From: Sclerotiophoma versabilis
Taxonomy: Eukaryota > Ascomycota > Dothideomycetes > Pleosporales > Didymellaceae
Assembly: GCA_012274445.1 (NCBI GenBank)
Contig: JAAROD010000049.1
Coordinates: 1,364,001-1,428,000 of the forward strand
Length of the DNA stretch: 64,000 nucleotides
Reading direction: 5' to 3'
Shown here: positions 20,240 through 31,300 of the stretch, piece after piece
How positions within the stretch are numbered: the first letter of the stretch is position 1
Layout of the letters: every line of letters starts with the position of its first letter
Translations under genes and position numbers: made by a program
The notes under the pieces: model-generated
Told to the model about the DNA's origin: nothing
Seen by the model: the letters and a program-made list of their open reading frames with translations, nothing else
Databases searched by the model: none

Positions 20240-21512
20240 CTACAACTTCGCCTTGCCATCCTTCCCGTGTGCGCGCTTGTACTCCTGCACCACGTCCCAC
20301 GCAACCTCGGCATACGGCTTCATCATCTCGCCGTAGTCCTTTGCCTGCGCACTACTCGCCTGCCTCACCGCATACCGCGCCGCAATACCCTGCATGATAA
20401 TCGTGTTGCGGTACGTGGCAAACGCATCGCCCCAGGTGATATCAGGCCGTGGGTCCCAGCCGGCGATCTCGGCGTACCATTCAACGAGTTGATCGCGACT
20501 GGGCAGCCCGGGGGTAGCGTTGGGCCTGAAGCCTTCGTGAGCGCGACCGACGGACTTTGCTTTCTCGGATGAGGCGGTTAGGTAGGGCGAGAGCAGGTTG
20601 TTCAGGTCTGACAGCGGGTGGCCGATGGTGCTCATTTCCCAGTCCAGGATGCCGATGACGTGTGGGGAGGTTTTGTGGAAGACGAGGTTGTCGATCTTGT
20701 AGTCGCCGTGCACAAAGGTGGCTCTGTCTGCGGGCTGAGTGGAGGGGTCGCTGAAGAAGGCGACCATGGCGTCTTGGTGTGGGATCTTGCCCACGGGTTC
20801 GCCAGTCTCTTTGTCTTTGGTGGCCGCTTGCGCTTGCGAGATAGTGTTGAAGGTTGCGATTTGCCTGTTGTAGAAGCCCGATGGTTTGCCGTAGGTGGAG
20901 AGGTTGACGGACTCAGGCTTCACGCGGTGGAATTTGGCGAGCGTGGTTATGGCAGAGTGCCACCTGAAATAGTCAGTATGGGGGAAAGTGGGATGTCTGA
21001 GGGGGTTAGGAGGTTATTCGTACATCTTCGTCCGCTCTTCAGGTGTTACGCCTGGGATTGCCGGGTCCTCAAAGATTCGCCCGTCGAGAAACTCCATGAT
21101 GTAGAAGTCGCTGCCTACCACGCTCTCATCTTGGCAGAGTGCATAGGCTTTGGGTACGGGGACATCGGTTTTCTCGAGGGCATGGATGATCCGGTATTCG
21201 CGGTCGACCTTGTGAGCAGTCTACGAACTGTCAGTACACTTTGTGCACATGTCGGCTTGCGCTCATACCTTTGAGAGAAGCTTGCCCGGAGGCTTCTTCC
21301 TCATGACAAATTTCTTGCCATTCTTGTCGGTGAGTTGGTATGTTGGGTTCGATTGCCCATAACCGAACTGCAATGCATCAGCTTTGGTGTCATATGCGCT
21401 CTGGTCAACACACCTGCTTTATATCAATGGGCACAGCAATTTCAGGAACGTTGGCAGAGATATAGTGCTCTAAGGAGGCTACGTCTATGGGTTGTCGTAC
21501 ATTTCCGGCCAT
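20240..21512 (-). CDS. APH-family phosphotransferase (ACAD10/11-like kinase domain)
   Basis: Proposed exons are complement(20240..20963, 21024..21220, 21269..21367, 21414..21512), giving 372 residues. It has the aminoglycoside-phosphotransferase kinase fold. YGQSNPTY lies in the glycine-rich-loop area and KFVMRKKPPG carries the ATP-anchoring Lys. The catalytic loop is HGDYKIDN near residue 233, and ILDWEMSTIG is the metal-binding DxD-like element. This is the arrangement of the kinase domain of human ACAD10/ACAD11, here without the dehydrogenase domain. Those kinases phosphorylate 4-hydroxy fatty acyl-CoAs; a similar role is plausible but inferred. No targeting signal is evident. Phases agree at all three introns. 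Confidence 0.88.
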
Positions 21513-22524
21513 TGTGAGGAGCTGTAAGAGGTAGACATGTTGGGGCGCATGGAGGTGATGTATTAACGAGATGCCGAGGTACGTGCCAAATGCCCGGGTC
21601 GAATGAGGCGTGGGGAACTTTGGGTGCCGACTCGACTAAGTTCACAGCCGGAAAGCCACGATCTTGAAGAACGTATCAATTCATGTGGACCTTATGGACC
21701 AGGTTCTTCTTGATGCTCAAAATCTGAATTCGGTAGGTTACGGATGCGACGCTGCCTGGCGACGTCAGCGCACCAGATGCTTTTAAGAGAATCACGAGCA
21801 TGCAACAGGGAGCAGCGTCTGAGGAACGTCGTTATTGTAATTCTGAGAACAGGTTAACCGTCAATGGAGTCGACAACCGGGTTCCCTTGAACTGCTGAAA
21901 GGTCTCAAGTCAACACAGACGACCGAATGTAGATGAGCACACGTGAGCACGCGCGAAATTGCTTGTCCGCGTCGCGTGCATTGAAGAGTGGAAAGCTAAA
22001 TGCGCCTTGCATGCAGCTATTGTTGACTGCTTGTTTATCAGGCTGCGCGTCTGAAGCTTGCAACAAATTATTCTTCAAATGCTTGCGTGACAGGCTCGAC
22101 GGTCCTGCCCCTTTCTCGGCCTCTCCTATTCATAGTAGTGGTGCTATTGGCCTGGTGCGAACGCCTGGTATGCACGCCCGCGACGTCGAAAGCACAGGCT
22201 TCGTGTCAGCACCCCGGGTCGCGTCGCGTGAGACCTGGAGACGTCATGGCGAGATGTAAGCAGGAGTCTTAGTGTTGAGATGAGACAGGCTGGCCAATGT
22301 GGAGCTGTGACGTTTGCAACAGAGTGAGGTGTAAATAAACATGGCCATGAGATGTGTTTGGTGCTTGGTGCTCCGCATCAAGGATCGCTGGCGCCGACTG
22401 ATGGTTGGCCTGCCTGGGTTGGGCGGCTGCACCCCTGCCCGCCCTGCCCGTCAACAAATACACATGGCAACCCCGGCGCACAAAGGCTTGTACAACGGCA
22501 ACAGCGTCGCGCACTCAGGCCAAC
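21513..22524. promoter_or_regulatory. Divergent region, APH-like kinase and CLIP-170
   Basis: About 1 kb between divergent starts. It should contain both promoters. An open frame leads into CLIP-170 from 22405 but has no ATG before 22525. Nothing else is recognised. Confidence 0.4.
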
Positions 22525-24840
22525 ATGTCAGGCTTTGGTAGCTCCATCAGCACCCCGCGCCGTCTACGGCCAAACCTGCGCCCGGCAGAGTCGTCCCCCA
22601 ACCTGTCCTTCTCCGCCAGCTCCATCGCTCGACAGGCCTCTCTCAGCGCACTCACCGGCGGCGCCTCGCCCTCTCCCAGCAGCATGGCAGACGCGCAGGA
22701 CGTGGACGTGGGCGACTTGGTGGACGTGCCGGGCGGCATGCACGGCGTCGTCAAGTTCGTCGGCAGCATCCGTGGCAAGAAGGGCGTCTTTGCAGGCGTC
22801 GAGCTGAGCAGGGCCTTTGCGTCGCGCGGCAAGAACGACGGCGCCGTCGACGGCACCCAGTACTTCACCACCACCACCCCCGGCGCCGGCATTTTCCTGC
22901 CCGTCCACCGCGCGCTCAAGCGCTCGTCAGGCACCTCGGACGACTTCCCCCCCTCGCCCACCACCCCCTCGTACGCGGGCAACAACTTCAGCCTGTCCAC
23001 CACAGAGAAGCCCAACTTCAGCCCACACACGCCCTCCGTGTCCAAGTCCAAGTTCTCGCAGTCGCTCGGTCCTGGCGCTCGTCCACGACGGCCTTCACTA
23101 CCGCGCCCCGAGTCCCCGCTGCGCAAAACCTCGAACCTGGCCCCGCCGACGCCAGGTCGGAGCGGCAGCGTCACGCCTTCCCACTTTTCGAAAAGTGCCA
23201 TTGGAGCCCCGCCGAGATTCGCTAGCCCCGCGCCTCCTCGCCCTGCTGGGGTGCAGAAGCCGCGCACACCAGGCCCTCCCTCGAGGCCGTACTCGCGCAA
23301 CACCAACTCTCGCCTTGGCCACCACGACACCATCGACGAAGATGGGGAGGACACTTCGAATGGCACCGCACGCACGAGCAACGACTCCATGGCAAACTTC
23401 AAGTCGAGTCGCATGGGCAGCCGGCCGACTTCAGCTTCAAACGCCGAAGTACAGCGCTTGAACAAGATCATACAAGAGCGCGACAAGCAGCTGGATGAGC
23501 AGGCGACGGCACTCTCAGACATGGAGGCCACACTAGCCGAGATCCAGAGCCTCATGCCTGAAGGCGGTTTCGAGCACGAGCCTGCCGAGTCCAATGATGT
23601 GCGGGAGCTGCGCGCTATGCTGAGGGACAGGAACGACAAGATTGCCATGCTCACGGCTGAATTCGATGCCCATCGGGCAGACTTCCGCAGCACCATTGAC
23701 ACTCTGGAGCTGGCCAGCACAGAGACAGAAAGAGTCTACGAGAAGAAAGTCGACGAGCTGCAGGCTGAGTTGATGGAGTTGCATTCTCGCAATGAGGACG
23801 TCGAGACTGTGGCCATGCAGCTGAAGCAACTCGAAGAGCTGGTACAAGAGCTAGAAGAAGGCCTTGAGGACGCCCGCAGAGGCGAAGCTGAAGCTCGAGG
23901 CGAAGTCGAGTTCTTGAGGGGCGAGGTGGAACGCGGCCGATCTGAACTGCGGCGGGAACGCGAGAAGGCTGCAGAGGTGTTGAAGAGCGCCAACAATATG
24001 GTTGATGGGCCACCTCCTGCCGGACAGAGAGAGATCGAGCAGCGAGACGACGAGATTAGAGGACTGAAGGCTATCATCCACTCTCTAAGCTCGGGTGTTC
24101 CTGAAGACCATGGTCGCTCCCCTCATTCGCGACAGAGCTCTGCCGTCAATCCTGAGGAGCTCAAGGCTGTACGAGCCACCGCTGAGCGCCTTGAACGCGA
24201 GAAGGAGGAGCTGCGTGGACTTGTAGAGAGGAAGGCGTACCGGGAAGAGGAGCTCGAACGGGAGATTGAGAAGCTCAAGAGCCAGGTTGACTCCCCTGTG
24301 CAGCGTGAGAGCGTCATCAGCAATGCCGTCTCCGAACACACAGTGAAACAGGAGTCCCGCTCCATAGCAAGTGACTCCAAAGACACTGTTGGAAGCTGGC
24401 GAGCTGCAGCACCGGCTCGCCGCGAACCACCAACGACCCTGGAGCCTGTGGTCGATTCAGATGGCCGCTCATCTGCTGCCGATAGCGTGCTGTGGTGCGA
24501 AATTTGCGAGACTGGGGGCCATGACATTCTCAGCTGCTCCGCTATGGGCGGCGATGTAGCGCAGAAGGACGCCGATTCTAACAACGATAAGGATGATGTC
24601 GTTGAGCCACTGAGGAACCTTTCTGTATCCTCCGACCATGCTCGACCTGCTGGCCTGACTCCAAAGAAGTCGCCAGGCAATGCTCCAACAACGCCTCTGC
24701 CTATTCCATCGTTCAACCACTCCAACTCCTCACTGGTACCGCCTAAGGGCGCTGCCGTGGCGGATCCAGACAAGTGGTGCGCCTTGTGCGAGAATGAGGG
24801 TCATGATGTCACGGAGTGCCCAAATGAGGATGCGTTCTGA
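22525..24840 (+). CDS. CLIP-170-like microtubule plus-end tracking protein
   Basis: A single-exon gene of 771 residues. A CAP-Gly domain at about 62-128 contains the tubulin-tail binding signature GKNDGAVDG (the usual GKNDG) and GVFAGVEL. A Ser/Pro-rich basic linker follows, then a coiled coil at about 310-610. Two CCHC-type zinc knuckles end the protein: WCEICETGGHDILSC near 654 and WCALCENEGHDVTEC near 749. CAP-Gly plus coiled coil plus C-terminal knuckles is the CLIP-170/Tip1/Bik1 arrangement, which links microtubule ends to dynein/LIS1 and polarity factors. It has one CAP-Gly domain, as in fungal members, against two in human CLIP-170, and two knuckles. The chosen ATG is the first in frame. 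Confidence 0.9.
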   Translation: MSGFGSSISTPRRLRPNLRPAESSPNLSFSASSIARQASLSALTGGASPSPSSMADAQDVDVGDLVDVPGGMHGVVKFVGSIRGKKGVFAGVELSRAFASRGKNDGAVDGTQYFTTTTPGAGIFLPVHRALKRSSGTSDDFPPSPTTPSYAGNNFSLSTTEKPNFSPHTPSVSKSKFSQSLGPGARPRRPSLPRPESPLRKTSNLAPPTPGRSGSVTPSHFSKSAIGAPPRFASPAPPRPAGVQKPRTPGPPSRPYSRNTNSRLGHHDTIDEDGEDTSNGTARTSNDSMANFKSSRMGSRPTSASNAEVQRLNKIIQERDKQLDEQATALSDMEATLAEIQSLMPEGGFEHEPAESNDVRELRAMLRDRNDKIAMLTAEFDAHRADFRSTIDTLELASTETERVYEKKVDELQAELMELHSRNEDVETVAMQLKQLEELVQELEEGLEDARRGEAEARGEVEFLRGEVERGRSELRREREKAAEVLKSANNMVDGPPPAGQREIEQRDDEIRGLKAIIHSLSSGVPEDHGRSPHSRQSSAVNPEELKAVRATAERLEREKEELRGLVERKAYREEELEREIEKLKSQVDSPVQRESVISNAVSEHTVKQESRSIASDSKDTVGSWRAAAPARREPPTTLEPVVDSDGRSSAADSVLWCEICETGGHDILSCSAMGGDVAQKDADSNNDKDDVVEPLRNLSVSSDHARPAGLTPKKSPGNAPTTPLPIPSFNHSNSSLVPPKGAAVADPDKWCALCENEGHDVTECPNEDAF

Positions 24841-25327
24841 GCGAAGAGTATATAGAGGGTTCCTTTTCAGCGATGATATCCAGGGTCGTTTGATGCCTCC
24901 CAATCGTCGCGTTATCTTTTATTGCTAATGCTGATACCCAAATGTCCCTACCGCCAACTTGCGCCTTTTGAAGTAAAGACGTGATGCTACTTTACATAGC
25001 CGTATTTCAATCCATGTGATGTTCTGCCAGAGGCTGTATCTGCGTGCGAGTCATGTTAAGAGGGCAGCCTGCTCACGTGACGACTGTCGCCTCGAGCTTC
25101 GACTTAGCTTCATCATAAAAGTTCTCGGATCGCCGCACGTACTTGCCATTCAACGCAGGGCGCGCCCCGCAATCCACTCTCTACACCTACGACCTTTCTC
25201 CTCTCAGGTACTGCGCGTACATAATTGTAGTTGAATCACTCGCGTGTAGATTCAATCGCCGCTACACGCCAGTACACGGCGTCACATAGAAGGCGCAAAG
25301 CGCAGCAGACGCGACAACACCGGCATC
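24841..25327. other. Spacer, CLIP-170 to BRR2
   Basis: Holds the CLIP-170 3' end and the BRR2 promoter/leader on the same strand. No further gene is seen. Confidence 0.45.
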
Positions 25328-28300
25328 ATGGCGCAGAACCCCAACAACCTCGCGCAGTTCAAGTATGCGGCCATGTCCAACCTGGTTCTCCAGGCGGACC
25401 GTCGTTTTACTTCGCGCCGCCCAGACGAACACACCGGTGATCCAGAATCACTCGCAGGTCGCATTAATATCCGGGACATGGGGGCAAGGACTGCGCAGGA
25501 CAAGGCGCCCACACAAGCAAAGAAACCAAAGGGGTTAGGCGTCGAACGCGGGAGTCTTACAGAGGGTGGCGACGTGCTTGAACGCGAGCAGCGCAAGCGA
25601 AAGAGGGACGATGGCACAAGCGCCTTTGGAGCCACAGCTGCCGCAGACTTCAACATCGAAGGCCTCCGGTACAGGCCGCGGACGCCAGCGACGCGCAACA
25701 CTTTCGAGCTCATTACCACCATTGTGAGCAAGGCCCTCGGTGACGTCCCAGTGACGACCCTCAGAAGTGCTGCCGACGCGGTTCTCGAGTACCTAAAGGA
25801 CGACACTATGAAAGACTTTGACAAGAAGAAAGAGGTGGATGACCTCCTCGGCAGCTCAATGGGCGCGAAAGAGTTCAACGAGCTAGTTAACCTGGGCAAG
25901 AAGATTACAGATTACGACGCGCAGGATGACGACGATGACGGCGACGAGGCAATGGCGGACGCTGATGGCGCTGAAAATGACGACAATCAGGGTGTAGCCG
26001 TTGTGTTCGATGATGAGGAGGAGGATGATGAGGCCCAGAACTTCGAAGTCCGCGACGCCGACACCTCAGACGAGGAAGAGGAACAGGAAACAGCTGTCGA
26101 GCAGATCGGGATTGACAAGGAAGAAGGAGATGGAGGTTTTGCAGACACAGAAGAGATGATCGTTCAAGGCGACGTAGCTGCTTCAGCAGATCACAAGGAT
26201 GGCGCAGAAAAGTTGATACCCGCACACGAGATTGACGCGTACTGGTTACAACGTCAAATCGGACAGGTCTACGAGGATGCGCACACTCAGCAAGAGAAGA
26301 CACGGGACGCCTTGCAGATCTTGGCGGGTGTTGCCGAAGATGGCGAGGAGAAGGAGCTGCGTGAGATCGAGAACGACCTTATGGAACTCTTCGATTACGA
26401 ACACCACGAGCTTGTTGCAAAACTTGTTTTGAATCGCGACAGAGTTGTCTGGGTAACACGATGGAGACGTGCTGCTGAGGATAACGACGAGCGGACAGCT
26501 GTTGAGCGGGAGATGAGGGCTGCTGGCCAGCAACAAATCCTCCAAGAGCTGCAAGCAAGAGAGACTGGTGTAAAGACAGAAGACGCAGGACAAGGCAAGA
26601 TGAAGTTCAACATCAAATCCATCGGCGGTCCGGATTCAAAGGATGTGGATATGGAAGATGCGCCAAAGCCTGATGGTATTGTTGGTGGCTTGCAGCCCAA
26701 TAGCCGTCTGGTGAACCTTGAGAACATCATCTTCGACCAGGGCAACCATCTCATGACTAATCCCAGTGTCAAGCTGCCCCAAGGATCGACAAGGAGACAA
26801 TTCAAGGGCTACGAAGAGATTCACGTCCCTGCACCGAAAGCGAAACGCGATCCGAGCGAGCGATTGATGCCTACCTCTGAGCTACCGGATTGGGCGCGAG
26901 TTGGGTTTGGCAGCTCCAAGTCACTCAACCGTATTCAGACGAAGTGCTTCCCCACAGCGTTCAACGATGATGGCAACATGCTCATTTGCGCTCCTACCGG
27001 TTCTGGCAAGACAAATGTTGCAATGTTGACCATGCTCCGCGAAATTGGCAAGCACCGAAACGCCTCGACCGGTGAGATTGCGCTTGACGATTTCAAGATC
27101 ATCTATATCGCTCCCCTCAAGGCTTTGGTCGCTGAACAGGTTGGCAACTTTGGCAAGCGTCTGGAACCCTACGGCATCAAGGTTTCTGAGCTTACTGGCG
27201 ATCGCCAACTGACAAAGCAGCAAATTGCCGAGACCCAAATCATCGTCACAACGCCCGAAAAGTACGATGTCATTACTCGCAAAGCCACCGACACTAGCTA
27301 CATTAACCTTGTCAAGCTCATCTGTATCGATGAAATCCATCTGCTCCACGACGAGCGTGGTCCGGTCATCGAGAGTATCGTCAGCAGAACGCTCCGCCGC
27401 AACGAGCAGACTGGTGACCACGTCCGAATTGTCGGTCTCAGTGCCACACTTCCTAACTACCGAGATGTCGCAAGCTTCCTCCGAGTCGATCCAGACAAGG
27501 GTCTTTTCCACTTCGATGGCACATTCCGACCTTGTCCGTTGAAGCAGGAGTTCATTGGTGTCACAGACAAGAAAGCTATCAAGCAATTGAAGGCCATGAA
27601 CGACGTCTGTTACACAAAGGTTCTCGAGCAAGTTGGTGAACACCGAAACCAGATGCTGATTTTCGTCCACTCGCGAAAAGAGACAGCCAAGACTGCGAAG
27701 CACATTCGTGACAAGGCACTAGAGGAAGAAACAATAGGCAAAATTCTGAGATCGGATGCTGCTAGTCGAGAGATTTTGAGAGAAGAGGCGGAATCTGTGC
27801 AGAACGCTGATCTTAAGGACCTCATGCCTTACGGTTTTGGTATTCATCATGCTGGTATGTCACGAGCAGATCGTTCGACAGTCGAAGATCTGTTCGCCGA
27901 TGGCTCTATTCAGGTCCTTGTGTGTACAGCAACACTGGCCTGGGGTGTCAACTTACCAGCTCACACTGTTATCATTAAGGGTACACAAGTTTACTCGCCT
28001 GAGAAGGGTAGTTGGGTTGAGCTCAGCCCGCAGGATGTACTGCAGATGTTGGGTCGTGCCGGTCGTCCCCAGTACGATACATATGGAGAAGGTATCATCA
28101 TTACAACACAGGCCGAGATTCAGTATTACCTGTCTTTGCTGAACCAGCAGCTACCGATTGAGTCGCAACTTGTCAGCAAATTGGTCGACAATCTCAACGC
28201 CGAGATCGTATTGGGCAACGTCCGCAACCGGGACGAAGGTGTTGACTGGTTAGGCTACACCTACCTCTTTGTCCGTATGCTGCGGTCGCCAGCTCTCTAC

Positions 28301-31300
28301 CGAGTTGGTCCCGAGTACGAGAACGACACAGTCCTGGAACAAAGACGAGTGGATCTCATCCATGCAGCAGCACATATCTTGGAGAAGTGCAGCTTGATCA
28401 AGTACGACAGGAAAACTGGAGCACTGCAGCCTACCGAGCTCGGAAGGATTGCATCTCATTACTACATCTCGCACAACTCGATGCAGACGTACAACCAGCA
28501 CATCCAGCCTGGTATCACGGCCATAGAGCTGTTCCGAGTCTTTGCTTTGAGTGAGGAATTCAAGTACATCCCTGTCCGTCAGGACGAGAAGCTTGAACTT
28601 GCCAAACTCCTTGGACGCGTGCCCATCCCTGTTAAGGAAGGCGTCGAGGAAGCTCAAGCAAAGATCAACGTCCTCTTGCAAGCATACATTTCACGCCTTA
28701 AGCTTGAGGGTCTCGCCCTTATGGCTGACCTTGTTTACGTCACGCAATCTGCGGGTCGTATCTTGCGTGCGATCTTTGAGATTTGTCTTAAGAAGGGGTG
28801 GTCGCAAGTTGCAAAGCTGGCTCTCGACATGTGTAAGATGGCAGAGAAGCGCATGTGGCCCACCATGACACCTCTGCGACAGTTCCCCACCTGCCCGCGA
28901 GACATCGTACAGAAGGCTGAGCGCATCGACGTTAGTTGGTCGAGCTACTTTGGTCTTGATCCACCAAGCATGGGCGAACTCCTAGGTATGCCCAAGGCAG
29001 GCAAGGTTGTATGTCAGCTCGTGGAGAAGTTTCCTCGCCTCGAGATTGAAGCTACACCTCGTCCAGTTACCCGGTCACTGCTGAAGCTGGAACTTACCAT
29101 CAGACCGGACTTTGTTTGGGACGATGCGCTCCACGGAGCATCAGAGGCCTTCTGGATCCTTGTCGAGGATTGCGATGGTGAGCAGATTTTATTCCACGAC
29201 CAGTTCATACTCCGCAAGGACTATTCACAAGGCGAGATGAACGAGCATCTTCTCGAACTTACGGTACCGATCGACGAGCCGATGCCACCAAACTACTTCA
29301 TCACGGTCCTTTCAGACCGATGGATGGCCTCCGAGACTAAGCTTGCTGTCTCTTTCCAAAAGCTTATCCTGCCGGCTAAGTTCCCAGCACACACACCAAT
29401 CCTCGACCTGCAGCCTCTGCCTGTTTCGGCATTGAAGAGGAAGGAGTACATGGCTCTGTATGAAGACATAAACCGATTCAACCGGGTCCAAACACAGGTT
29501 TTTAACTCGCTTTACACAACTGACGATAACGTCCTTGTTGGGGCTTCGGCAGGTATTGGCAAGACGTTCTGTGCTGAGTTCGCCATCCTGCGACACTGGG
29601 CCACTGGTGCCGAGGGCCGCATCGTGTACCTCGCACCATTCCAAGAGCTTGTTGACAGTCAGTTCAAAAATTGGAACGCACGCCTATCCGGTCTTGGTGG
29701 CGGCAAAGATGTTGTCAAGCTTACAGGCGAGACTACAGCGGACTTGCGGCTCCTCGAGAAGGGTGATCTCGTGCTGGCGACCCCTTCACAGTGGGACTCT
29801 CTATCGCGCCAATGGCAGCGAAGGAAGAATGTTCAGACTGTCAATCTCCTGGTTGCTGACGAGCTGCACATGCTGGGTGGCGCTAACGGGCATATCTACG
29901 AGATTGTCGTCTCGCGTATGCAAGCTATGGCTGCTCAGCTCGAGTCCAAGTTGCGCATCGTTGGTCTCAGCGTCTCCCTCGCTAATGCCAGAGATGTTGG
30001 AGAGTGGATCGGCGCCACGAAGCACACCATTTACAACTTTAGCCCTGGCGTTCGCGCAGTGCCTCTCGAGTTGAAGATCCAAACCTTTACTATCCCTCAT
30101 TTCCCGTCATTGATGATGGCGATGGCAAGGCCGACATACACCGCCATCACACAAATGTCGCCTGACAAGCCCGCAATAGTCTTTGCACCGAACCGCAAGC
30201 AGACTCGCTCGTCTGCTGCTGACCTGTACGCTGCTGCTGTTGCGGACGATGACGATGATCGATTCCTCAACGCACCATTGGAAGACATTCAACCAATCCT
30301 TGAAAAGATCAACGAGCAATCGCTAGTTGAGTCGCTAACACACGGTATTGGATACTTCCACGAGGCGCTCAACTCCTTTGATAAGAAGGCTGTGCAGCAT
30401 CTGTTCAAAGTCGGTGCCATCCAGGTCCTGATTGTTTCACGCAACTCGTGCTGGGAAATTGAGAGCAGCGCCCACCTGGTCGTTGTTCAAGGCACTCAGT
30501 TCTTCGAGGGTCGTGAGCACCGTTACGTTGACTACCCTATCAGCGAAATCCTCCAGATGTTCGGCAAAGCTGGCAGAGTCGGCCAGGACAAGTCGGCAAA
30601 GGGTGTGCTCATGTTGCCTGCCGTCAAGCGTGACTACTTCAAGAAGTTCTTGAACGAAGCGCTGCCGATCGAGAGTTATCTGCATGACTACATGCACGAT
30701 GCTTTCGTTGCTGAGATAAGTGCAAAGACGATCGAGTCGACGCAAGAAGCCGTTGATTGGTCAACATATACCTACTTTTACCGCCGTCTGCTGGCCAACC
30801 CCAGCTACTACAACCTGCACGATACCTCACACGAAGGCCTGAGCGCCCATTTGTCCGAGCTTGTCGAGCAGACACTGAAGGAACTTGCGGAAGCCAACCT
30901 CATCGAGCACGATGAGGATGAGGATTCTATCACTCCTCTCAACCCGTGCATGATTGCAGCCTACTACAACATCTCCTTCATCACAATGCAGACCCTCATG
31001 ATGTCGCTCAACGGCCGGACGAGTCTCAAGGGCGTCCTCGAGATCATCACTGCCGCCACAGAATTCGAAGACATCCAAATCCGCCGCCATGAAGATCACA
31101 TCCTGCAGCGTATCTACGACCGCGTGCCCTACAAGATGCAAGAGCCCAACTTCGAAACTCCTCACTTCAAGGCTTTCGTCCTCCTGCAAGCACACTTCTC
31201 CCGCATGCAGCTCCCCATTGACCTCGCCAAGGACCAAGAAATCGTTATCCGTAAGGTGCTGAACATCCTCAGCGCCTCCGTTGACGTGCTCTCGTCCGAA

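Noticed and set aside
22515..23720. A 401-codon minus-strand frame opposite the CLIP-170 gene.
   Set aside because: It lies within a well-supported CAP-Gly gene and translates to Ser/Arg/Gly-rich sequence without motifs; a GC-rich antisense shadow.
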